Shown here: in pieces, positions 1 through 4,720 of the stretch
Numbering within the stretch: position 1 is the first letter of the stretch
Layout: each line of letters begins with the position of its first letter
DNA from: Flemingiibacterium sp964430755
GTDB lineage: Bacteria; Bacillota; Clostridia; Oscillospirales; CAG-272
NCBI GenBank assembly: GCA_964430755.1
Contig: CAYSFT010000077.1
Span: forward strand, 1 to 6,796
DNA: 6,796 nucleotides
Direction of reading: 5' to 3'
Position numbers and translations under genes: made by a program
The notes under the pieces: generated by a model
Told to the model about the DNA's origin: nothing
Database searches by the model: none
Seen by the model: the letters and a program-made list of their open reading frames with translations, nothing else

Positions 1-2
1 GT

Positions 3-464
3 GAAATGTTGATAAAGCATCCCGGAAACGAAAAGTTGATGTATAATCTTGCGTGGGCGTTATCGGGTACAGTTAGAGAATCAGAGGAAAATTACGAGGA
101 AGCAATTTTGCTTTATCATAAAATACTTGAAATCAGTACTGATACCGAAATGAGAAACAAGGTGTCTCGCGATTTGATGTACCGATATTATACATTGGGA
201 AATATTGAAAAGGCACTTTATTATGCAAATACTCTCCCCTCGTTTGAGTTATGTCGAGAATATCATCTCGGCAGAGGAAATCTTTTTGAAGGTAAGGAAC
301 TCTCCAAATATTTGCAGGATAATATCCAGCTTTACGGAAAAGCAATGCTTGAATGTCTGGAGTATTTTGTATGTCCTAATATTCTGACTGAGGAAGAAAA
401 GAAACCGTATAATACCGATATTGCAAAGAGAAAAATCGAGCTTCTTAAAGAAATTTTGAAATAA
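3..464 (+). CDS. C-terminal part of a TPR-type (probably XRE-family) regulator, 5' end outside window
   Basis: The reading frame is open to the left edge of the window, so the methionine at position 6 is probably internal and the true start lies upstream. What is visible is about 150 residues of an all-helical protein with tetratricopeptide-like pairs: one around NYEEAILLYHKILEIS, another around YYTLGNIEKALYYANTLP, and a final stretch ending in a Lys/Glu-rich helix. From family knowledge, this kind of tail (NEKLMYNLAWALSG, then SFELCREYHLGRGNLF) is common behind an N-terminal helix-turn-helix in clostridial XRE regulators, where the TPRs are thought to sense a peptide or partner. The DNA-binding domain itself is not in the window, so that part is inference. 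The gene is AT-rich. No convincing terminator follows it. Confidence 0.7.
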   Translation, partial: EMLIKHPGNEKLMYNLAWALSGTVRESEENYEEAILLYHKILEISTDTEMRNKVSRDLMYRYYTLGNIEKALYYANTLPSFELCREYHLGRGNLFEGKELSKYLQDNIQLYGKAMLECLEYFVCPNILTEEEKKPYNTDIAKRKIELLKEILK

Positions 465-620
465 TCCATTAGCATCTTTTTCGTCAAATCTTTGATTTTG
501 CAAAAGAGTGCCATCAACCGCCTAAACGGCTGAAAAATAATTGTCAAAAACTTAAAAATCCTTATAATACAAGGCTTTTGAGCATTTTCAATGTGGCATC
601 TTTTTTGTCAACTCGTGCCA
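465..620. other. Gene-free AT-rich stretch with a near-identical 16-bp direct repeat
   Basis: This part of the 420-bp gap has no credible reading frame. It carries the word GCATCTTTTTCGTCAA at 472-487 and GCATCTTTTTTGTCAA at 596-611 (15 of 16 identical). Each copy is followed within about 25 nt by GTGCCA (508-513 and 615-620). Between the copies lie a weak hairpin (486-490 with 494-498) and a possible promoter (541-568). The paired repeats look like the remains of a duplicated mobile-element end or a recombination site, but no recombinase is visible and no family is recognised. Confidence 0.4.
541..568 (+). promoter_or_regulatory. Candidate sigma-A promoter upstream of the terminator and hairpin array
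   Basis: TTGTCA at 541-546 (5 of 6 to the -35 consensus) is followed after 16 nt by a perfect TATAAT at 563-568. The predicted start is near 575. Because the 621-652 terminator lies about 75 nt downstream and no reading frame intervenes, this promoter would make either a short RNA of roughly 75 nt or, on read-through, an RNA containing the whole hairpin array. AT-rich DNA gives chance matches, so this is moderate evidence only. Confidence 0.4.
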
Positions 621-652
621 AAAAAATCCAACTCGTAAGGGTTGGATTTTTT
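621..652 (+). terminator. Perfect 12-bp intrinsic terminator hairpin at the left border of the array
   Basis: AAAAAATCCAAC (621-632) pairs perfectly with GTTGGATTTTTT (641-652) around an 8-nt loop (TCGTAAGG). The 3' arm ends in a run of six T, as in a Rho-independent terminator; the matching A run would let it work on the minus strand too. Its T run overlaps the first bases of the 13-bp inverted repeat that borders the hairpin array, so the two structures share sequence and could compete. Confidence 0.7.
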
Positions 653-845
653 AGTTATATTCGCCTGACGGCGAGTTATATGCACCTTCGGTGCGTGATA
701 TTGCCTTCGGCAGTGATATGCACTTCGTGCGTTGAAGTTACAAGGCGAATATAATATCACTGTGAGCGCAGCGAACAATATCACTGCGAGCTTTGCGAGC
801 TATATCACGCTGACGAAGTCAGCATATCACTTATATAACTAAAAA
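648..845. repeat. Two-armed, mirror-organised array of short hairpins with ATATCAC/GTGATAT spacers
   Basis: The outer ends are a perfect 13-bp inverted repeat, TTTTTAGTTATAT (648-660) and ATATAACTAAAAA (833-845). The left arm has hairpins 661-674 (5-bp stem, loop TGAC), 682-694, 702-712 and 720-730 (loops TTC), separated by GTTATAT (675-681), GTGATAT (695-701) and GTGATAT (713-719). The right arm has ATATCAC at 754-760, 778-784, 802-808 and 824-830, separating hairpins 761-777, 785-801 and 809-823 (GCTGAC-GAA-GTCAGC). GTGATAT is the reverse complement of ATATCAC, so the left arm read on the minus strand is the same kind of unit as the right arm read on the plus strand. A further 12-bp perfect pairing joins 655-666 with 743-754. 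The whole can fold as a multibranched RNA or a cruciform. It is not coding. Confidence 0.85.
761..801 (+). ncRNA. Pair of hairpins sharing a GAGC-N3-GCGA core (possible tandem G.A motif)
   Basis: In 761-777 the pairing is TGT, then G.A and A.G, then GC, around loop GCA. In 786-800 it is GC, then G.A and A.G, then GC, around loop TTT. Both stems thus have the same two consecutive purine mismatches in the same place. Tandem sheared G.A pairs are stable in RNA, whereas the complementary strand would have T.C mismatches, so the pattern favours a functional plus-strand RNA. Whether the array is transcribed at all is not shown by the sequence; the feature is a structural inference. Confidence 0.4.
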
Positions 846-846
846 C

Positions 847-875
847 TTTACAAATTATAATTCTTATGCTATAAT
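847..875 (+). promoter_or_regulatory. Strong promoter of the four-helix bundle gene
   Basis: TTTACA at 847-852 (5 of 6 to the -35 consensus), a 17-nt spacer, and a perfect TATAAT at 870-875 preceded by TG at 867-868 (extended -10). The predicted start is near 882, leaving a leader of only about 12 nt that consists of the Shine-Dalgarno site. The -35 box begins one base after the array border at 845, so a transcript from this promoter does not contain the hairpin array. Confidence 0.75.
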
Positions 876-881
876 AGTCAT

Positions 882-888
882 GAGGTGA
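882..888 (+). promoter_or_regulatory. Shine-Dalgarno site that decides the start of the four-helix bundle gene
   Basis: GAGGTGA lies 5 nt before the ATG at 894. A GTG codon at 885 opens the same frame three codons earlier, but it lies inside this ribosome-binding site, so ATG 894 is preferred. Confidence 0.75.
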
Positions 889-893
889 TTATT

Positions 894-1274
894 ATGTCGA
901 CAAGCATTTTACGCGATAAATCAAAGGAATTTGCAAAGCAAATAGTCTTTTTGTGTCGAGACATCAAAGCAAATATAAAAGAATCTGTTTTGACCAACCA
1001 ACTTTTGCGTTCAGGAACGTCAATCGGTGCGAATATTCATGAAGCACAGTATGCTCAAGGCAAAAAGGACTTTATATCAAAATTAGAAATAGCACAAAAA
1101 GAATGTTATGAAACAGAATATTGGCTTGAATTACTTTTCGAAATCGGTTATATATCTGAAACCGTGTACGTACCACTTCAAAACCAATGCGGACAAATAC
1201 GCCGCATCTTAATCGCCTCATTAAACACCGCAAAGAATAATAATGAACAACACAAAAACTCAACCAACACTTGA
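894..1274 (+). CDS. Four-helix bundle protein of the 23S rRNA-intervening-sequence (S23/Avd-like) family
   Basis: This 126-residue protein carries the family hallmarks: LLRSGTSIGANIHEAQ at about 38-52 and ISKLEIAQKECYETEYWLEL at about 61-80. Four helices fit roughly at residues 8-28, 33-55, 57-84 and 88-116, followed by a polar Asn/Lys/Thr tail. Length is normal for the family. Relatives occur inside intervening sequences of 23S rRNA genes in some bacteria, and the related Avd protein is a reverse-transcriptase partner in diversity-generating retroelements; basic pentamers that bind nucleic acid are known for Avd. Here there is no rRNA and no reverse transcriptase, so it is an orphan member, and its function is unknown. 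It has its own extended -10 promoter and begins 48 nt after the hairpin array, which suggests the array may be its nucleic-acid partner. Translation starts at ATG 894. No clear terminator follows. Confidence 0.88.
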   Translation: MSTSILRDKSKEFAKQIVFLCRDIKANIKESVLTNQLLRSGTSIGANIHEAQYAQGKKDFISKLEIAQKECYETEYWLELLFEIGYISETVYVPLQNQCGQIRRILIASLNTAKNNNEQHKNSTNT

Positions 1275-1295
1275 TAAACATTCTCACTTTAAGAT

Positions 1296-1330
1296 TTCAA
1301 ATAAAAGAAGGAATATGATATAATATATTC
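1296..1330 (+). promoter_or_regulatory. Promoter of the small XRE regulator with an overlapping palindromic candidate operator
   Basis: A perfect TATAAT at 1319-1324 is preceded by TG at 1316-1317 (extended -10). The -35 is weak (TTCAAA at 1296-1301, 17-nt spacer). The -10 box sits inside an imperfect 20-bp palindrome: GAATAT at 1311-1316 and ATATTC at 1325-1330, with 8 of 10 half-site positions matching. Since XRE repressors usually bind such inverted repeats in their own promoters, this is a candidate autoregulatory operator; that role is inferred. Confidence 0.5.
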
Positions 1331-1354
1331 AACCAAATTAGTGGAGGCAATATT

Positions 1355-1732
1355 ATGGCAACTTTTTCTGAAATCTTCAAGACACTGCGCAAAGACAAGC
1401 AGCTCACACAAGAGCAGATTGCTGAAATTTTTGGAGTTTCTCCGCAGGCAATCAGCCGTTGGGAAAATGCAGCCTCTTATCCGGATATTACGCAGCTTCC
1501 TAATATAGCGGCATATTTTGAAACAACCGTTGATGATTTGCTTGGTGTCAAAAAAACAGTAAAGAAGCAGAAAATCTTATATTTTCAATTCCGTTGGCAA
1601 GAAAGCGCAGATATTATCAACAATTATTTAGATGACGGATGGATCATCAAAGAAATGCATACACATCCCCTTGACGACGGTCAGCACCCCGAGGGCGTTG
1701 TGATAATCGAAAAAACGATATTGAATGGATGA
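1355..1732 (+). CDS. Small XRE-family transcriptional regulator with an uncharacterised C-terminal domain
   Basis: Residues 1-64 form a Cro/C1-type helix-turn-helix domain, with LTQEQIAEIFGVSPQAISRWE holding the two DNA-contact helices and a DDLLGV ending typical of the fold (residues 60-65). A short Lys-rich linker (66-74) joins a compact domain at about 75-122 (beta strand YFQFRW, helix SADIINNYLDDGW, strand, and closing VVIIEK). This alternating pattern recalls small DUF4177-like beta-alpha-beta domains, but I do not assign it. It probably senses a ligand or mediates dimerisation. GGAGG (1343-1347) lies 7 nt before the ATG. The gene has its own promoter and is the last plus-strand gene before the convergent housekeeping cluster, so nothing next to it reveals a target beyond its own promoter. 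Confidence 0.85.
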   Translation: MATFSEIFKTLRKDKQLTQEQIAEIFGVSPQAISRWENAASYPDITQLPNIAAYFETTVDDLLGVKKTVKKQKILYFQFRWQESADIINNYLDDGWIIKEMHTHPLDDGQHPEGVVIIEKTILNG

Positions 1733-1762
1733 GTGCAAAGCCGCCTTTTATCAATACATCGC

Positions 1763-1788
1763 AAAGAAAAAAGCACGACTTCCCGTGC
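1763..1788 (-). terminator. Intrinsic terminator of the minus-strand cluster (after tatD)
   Basis: Read on the minus strand, GCACG (1788-1784), a 6-nt loop and CGTGC (1777-1773) form a perfect stem followed at once by TTTTTTCTTT (1772-1763). There is no T run on the plus strand side, so it acts only on minus-strand transcripts. It lies about 40 nt past the tatD stop codon. Confidence 0.8.
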
Positions 1789-1797
1789 CTCAAGCTG

Positions 1798-1832
1798 AGC
1801 CGCCCATTTAACGTGGACGGCTTTATTTTTAT
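1798..1832 (+). terminator. Intrinsic terminator of the XRE regulator gene
   Basis: AGCCG-C-CCA (1798-1806) pairs with TGG-A-CGGCT (1814-1822) with a single C.A mismatch, followed by TTATTTTTATT on the plus strand. The T-rich end runs a few bases into the 3' end of the convergent tatD gene. On the minus strand no T run follows, so each strand of this short convergent region has its own one-way terminator. Confidence 0.7.
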
Positions 1833-2644
1833 TCCTTTATCCCAAAGAACCTGCACGAGTTTTCATATGCGTGCCTGCAGAACTCCTCCACACTGATATC
1901 GTACAGCTCGGCGGCACGGACTGCGGTGTACTCCATCAAACCCGAGTGGTTCATCTTACCGCGATACGGCACGGGCGCAAGATACGGCGCATCCGTTTCA
2001 ATCATAACTCGATCAAGCGGCACACTCGGCACGATCTCGGCAAGTCTCGCGGCGTTTTTGAAGGTTATAACGCCCGAAAACGAGATATACCAGCCTTTGT
2101 TGACAAGCTGACGTGCGATTTCTCCGCTTGCCGAAAAGCTGTGGAACTCTCCCGTAACGTCCGGGTAATCGCGCAGGATATCCATAACGTCACCATGTGC
2201 GTCACGGTCGTGTATGACAACCGGCATCTTCACCTCACGTGCAAGCTCAAGCTGACGGCGAAACCACACCTGCTGAACCTCACGCGGCGGCTCATCATAG
2301 TGATAGTCAAGTCCTATCTCACCGAGCGCGCGTACTTTCGGATGGGAAAGCAACTCCCGAAGCTCGTCCATCGTTTTGTCAATATCGTTTCCGTGACGTA
2401 CATCCTCGGGATGTATACCTGCCGTTGCATAAGCCTGTGTGTACTTCTCTGCTATGGCGATACATTCGCGCGAAGCCTCAATGCTCGTTCCCGCGTTGAC
2501 GATATATTTTACGTTCTGCGAAAAGAGAGCGGCAAGAATCTCGTCCCTGCCGCCGTCACATTCAGTCGCAAAACGGTCATCGTTATAGTGAGCGTGCGTG
2601 TCAAATATCGGCAGCTCACGTGTCGGCTGAAAATCAAATATCAT
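1829..2644 (-). CDS. tatD: TatD-family metal-dependent hydrolase (deoxyribonuclease)
   Basis: A 271-residue protein of normal TatD length with the family's metal ligands in order: HAH at 17-19 (in FDTHAHYND), E109 in ALGEIGLDYHYD, H145 in VVIHDRDAH, H168 in GEFHSFSAS and D218 in ETDAPYLAP; PYRGKMN follows. The fold is a TIM-barrel amidohydrolase-like nuclease, acting in the cytoplasm; characterised members are 3'-5' or AP-site DNases/RNases, so a DNA repair or quality-control role is likely. The canonical HCFSG is HSFSAS here. The ATG overlaps the metG stop in TAATG, implying translational coupling; a metG-tatD order is common in Firmicutes. No strong Shine-Dalgarno precedes it, only a GAGAG-rich purine stretch, which fits coupling. 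Family is secure, exact substrate is not. Confidence 0.93.
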   Translation of the reverse strand: MIFDFQPTRELPIFDTHAHYNDDRFATECDGGRDEILAALFSQNVKYIVNAGTSIEASRECIAIAEKYTQAYATAGIHPEDVRHGNDIDKTMDELRELLSHPKVRALGEIGLDYHYDEPPREVQQVWFRRQLELAREVKMPVVIHDRDAHGDVMDILRDYPDVTGEFHSFSASGEIARQLVNKGWYISFSGVITFKNAARLAEIVPSVPLDRVMIETDAPYLAPVPYRGKMNHSGLMEYTAVRAAELYDISVEEFCRHAYENSCRFFGIKE

Positions 2645-4608
2645 TATCTCACTCTCTCACCAAGAGGTGTCTCGGGATCGAGGAATACCACGCGTACAGT
2701 CTCCTCACCCGATGCAAGTATCATTCCGTTCGACTCAACTCCGCAGAGCTTTGCCGGAGCGAGGTTCGCAACCATGATAAGCTTCTTTCCGATGAGATCC
2801 TCGGGCTTATAGAACTGCGCAATACCCGAAACGACCTGACGCTTCTCATATCCGAGATCAAGCTGCAGACAGAGTAACTTCTTCGCCTTTTTAACCGGCT
2901 CACAAGCGATAACCTGCGCTGTGCGAAGCTCAACCTTCATAAAGTCGTCAAAACCGATTATAGCGCATCCCTCGGGCTTCTCCACGGGAGCGTTAGCCTT
3001 GAGCCATGCTTCACGTTCTGCCTCAATTTCAGCGAGCATCTTCGCTTCGTCAATACGTGCAAACAGCGGCTTCGCTTCGGCAACGGTAACGCCTGCCTTG
3101 AGTCCGCCGAACTCGTTCACACTGCAAAGGCTTCTTGCATCAGTCGCAAGCTGATCGAGGATAGATGCAGAGGTTGTCGGCATGAACGGCTCAAGCAGTA
3201 CCGCACTGACGCGGATTACCTCAAGCAGATTATAGAGCACTGTACCGAGTCTCGGCTTCGATGCTTCATCCTTTGCGAGCACCCACGGAGCGGTCTCGTC
3301 GATATACTTGTTCGCACGGCGAAGGAGCGCAAAGATCGCATCGGAAGCGTCCGCGATGTGGAAGCTGTCCATGTTCTCGGCAACCGCCTTGACCGTCTGT
3401 GCACACTCTGCGCAAAGCTCGTCATCAAGCGCATCGGGAGTGTTCGGCTCCTGAATTACGCCGCCGAAATATTTGTGTGTCATCGCAAGTGTACGGCTGA
3501 CGAGGTTGCCGAGGTTGTTTGCAAGGTCAGCGTTGTAACGTGCGATTATAGCGTCATATGTGATGCTTCCGTCCGAAGCGTAGGGCATCTCAGCAAGGCA
3601 GTAATGACGAACGCCGTCAAGACCGAAACGCTTTACGAGGTCGTCTGCATAAATAACATTACCCTTCGATTTCGACATCTTATCCGCGCCGAAATTAAAC
3701 CACGGATGACCGAAAATCTTCTTCGGAAGCGGCAGTCCGAGTGCCATTAAGAAGATAGTCCAATAAATCGAATGGAAGCGCATGATGTCCTTACCGATAA
3801 CGTGAACGTCACACGGCCACCACTTGCTAAATTCCTCATTCGGAACGATATTACCCTCATCGTCAATACGCAGACCAACGCCCGTCGCATAGTTAAAGAG
3901 AGCATCAAGCCAAACGTAAACCACGTGCTTATCATCAAAGTCAACAGGTATACCCCACTTAAATGAGGTGCGCGAAACGCAGAGATCCTGGAGTCCTGCC
4001 TTTAAGAAGTTGTTTACCATTTCCTTTTTGCGAAGCTCGGGCTCGATATAATCGGGGTTCTCCTCGATGAATTTAAGGAGCTTATCCTGATATTTGCTCA
4101 TCTTGAAGAAGTAAGCTTCCTCGTTTGCCTTTTCAACGGGACGTCCGCAGTCGGGACACTTGCCGTCAACCGCCTGTGTATCTGTGAAGAACGACTCGCA
4201 GGGAACGCAGTACCAGCCCTCATAAGAGCCCTTGTAAATATCGCCCTGCTCATAGAGCTTCTTGAATACCTTTGCAACGGTTTCCTCGTGATAATCGTCG
4301 GTGGTACGGATAAACTTGTCATAAGACGCACCAACTCCGTCCCAGATGCCCTTGATTATCTCGGCAACATTGTCAACGTATTCCTTCGGAGAAACACCCT
4401 TGTCCTTTGCGAGGTTTTCAATCTTCATACCGTGCTCGTCTGTGCCGGTCATGAAGAATACGTCATATCCCTCCTGACGCTTGCGGCGAGCAACCGCGTC
4501 GGTCATGATAACCTCATAGGTATTGCCGATATGCGGCTTACCCGAGCCATACGCAATGGCGGTGGTTATATAATATTTTCCTATATTATGATTGGGACAG
4601 TTACACAT
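2644..4608 (-). CDS. metG: Methionine--tRNA ligase (methionyl-tRNA synthetase)
   Basis: This 654-residue enzyme charges tRNA-Met with methionine using ATP. Seen in order: class I signature PHIGN at 25-29 (HIGN in place of HIGH, common in clostridial forms), the TGTDEHG segment at 54-60, a zinc knuckle with C134, C137, C151 and C154, the WLDALFNY segment at 233-240, KMSKS at 310-314, an all-helical anticodon-binding region at about 355-490, and a C-terminal EMAP/Trbp111-like tRNA-binding domain at about 553-654 (DFMKVELRTAQV; KKLIMVANLAP). Length matches Gram-positive MetG with the appended domain. The start at 4608 is chosen because GGAGG lies 8 nt before it and the homology begins at KYYITTAIAY; an open frame extends 37 codons further but reads through a repeat. 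It follows nagA by 112 nt and overlaps tatD. Confidence 0.97.
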   Translation of the reverse strand: MCNCPNHNIGKYYITTAIAYGSGKPHIGNTYEVIMTDAVARRKRQEGYDVFFMTGTDEHGMKIENLAKDKGVSPKEYVDNVAEIIKGIWDGVGASYDKFIRTTDDYHEETVAKVFKKLYEQGDIYKGSYEGWYCVPCESFFTDTQAVDGKCPDCGRPVEKANEEAYFFKMSKYQDKLLKFIEENPDYIEPELRKKEMVNNFLKAGLQDLCVSRTSFKWGIPVDFDDKHVVYVWLDALFNYATGVGLRIDDEGNIVPNEEFSKWWPCDVHVIGKDIMRFHSIYWTIFLMALGLPLPKKIFGHPWFNFGADKMSKSKGNVIYADDLVKRFGLDGVRHYCLAEMPYASDGSITYDAIIARYNADLANNLGNLVSRTLAMTHKYFGGVIQEPNTPDALDDELCAECAQTVKAVAENMDSFHIADASDAIFALLRRANKYIDETAPWVLAKDEASKPRLGTVLYNLLEVIRVSAVLLEPFMPTTSASILDQLATDARSLCSVNEFGGLKAGVTVAEAKPLFARIDEAKMLAEIEAEREAWLKANAPVEKPEGCAIIGFDDFMKVELRTAQVIACEPVKKAKKLLCLQLDLGYEKRQVVSGIAQFYKPEDLIGKKLIMVANLAPAKLCGVESNGMILASGEETVRVVFLDPETPLGERVR

Positions 4609-4616
4609 TAAAGTAG

Positions 4617-4621
4617 CCTCC
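4617..4621 (-). promoter_or_regulatory. Shine-Dalgarno site fixing the metG start
   Basis: GGAGG on the minus strand, 8 nt before the ATG at 4608. It rules out the longer in-frame start at 4719, which has no comparable site. Confidence 0.8.
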
Positions 4622-4631
4622 TTTTGTTTAT

Positions 4632-4660
4632 TGTATAAGAAATCACCCACTTGGGGTAAA
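4632..4660 (-). promoter_or_regulatory. Weak candidate promoter for metG
   Basis: On the minus strand TTTACC (4660-4655) is followed after 17 nt by TATACA (4637-4632), each 4 of 6 to consensus. A one-step alternative -10, TACAAT (4635-4630), has no matching -35. This may let metG-tatD be transcribed apart from nagA, but the match is poor and read-through from nagA is equally possible. Confidence 0.25.
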
Positions 4661-4677
4661 TATTCGCAATCTCCGTA

Positions 4678-4715
4678 GGGGGCGACGTCCTCGACGCCCC
4701 GTTTTGCGACGTCCT
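4678..4715. repeat. REP-like GC-rich palindrome in the nagA-metG gap
   Basis: GGGGCG (4679-4684) and CGCCCC (4695-4700) are inverted around ACGTCCTCGA, in which CGTC (4686-4689) and GACG (4693-4696) can also pair. The word GCGACGTCCT occurs twice, at 4682-4691 and 4706-4715. The composition stands out from the AT-rich flanks. There is no T run on either side that would make it an intrinsic terminator. It resembles short dispersed intergenic repeats of gut Clostridia, but dispersal cannot be shown from one copy. Confidence 0.55.
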
Positions 4716-4720
4716 GCAAA

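Noticed and set aside
486..500. Terminator after the TPR regulator gene
   Set aside because: The AAATC/GATTT stem is only 5 bp, AT-rich and without a following T run.
648..845. CRISPR array
   Set aside because: The repeated word is only 7 nt, the intervals are 11-17 nt self-complementary hairpins instead of unique spacers, the orientation flips midway, and no cas gene is visible.
648..880. Riboswitch or T-box in the leader of the four-helix gene
   Set aside because: The predicted transcript starts near 882, downstream of the structure, and none of the conserved cores I know is visible.
885..893. GTG start for the four-helix bundle gene
   Set aside because: The GTG is part of the ribosome-binding site GAGGTGA; the ATG at 894 is correctly spaced.
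894..1274. Transposase or toxin for the small gene after the array
   Set aside because: No catalytic motif of either is present; the LLRSGTSIGANIHEAQ signature places it in the non-enzymatic four-helix bundle family.
1871..2812. Long plus-strand open frame of 313 codons opposite tatD and metG
   Set aside because: It runs antisense to two unmistakable genes with full motif sets, has no plausible ribosome-binding site, and its translation is rich in Arg/Cys/His with no domain. It is a shadow of the codon use on the other strand.
4609..4719. Extended metG start at 4719 (37 extra codons)
   Set aside because: The extension translates the REP-like repeat and AT-rich leader, has no homology to MetG N-termini, and a good GGAGG precedes the ATG at 4608.
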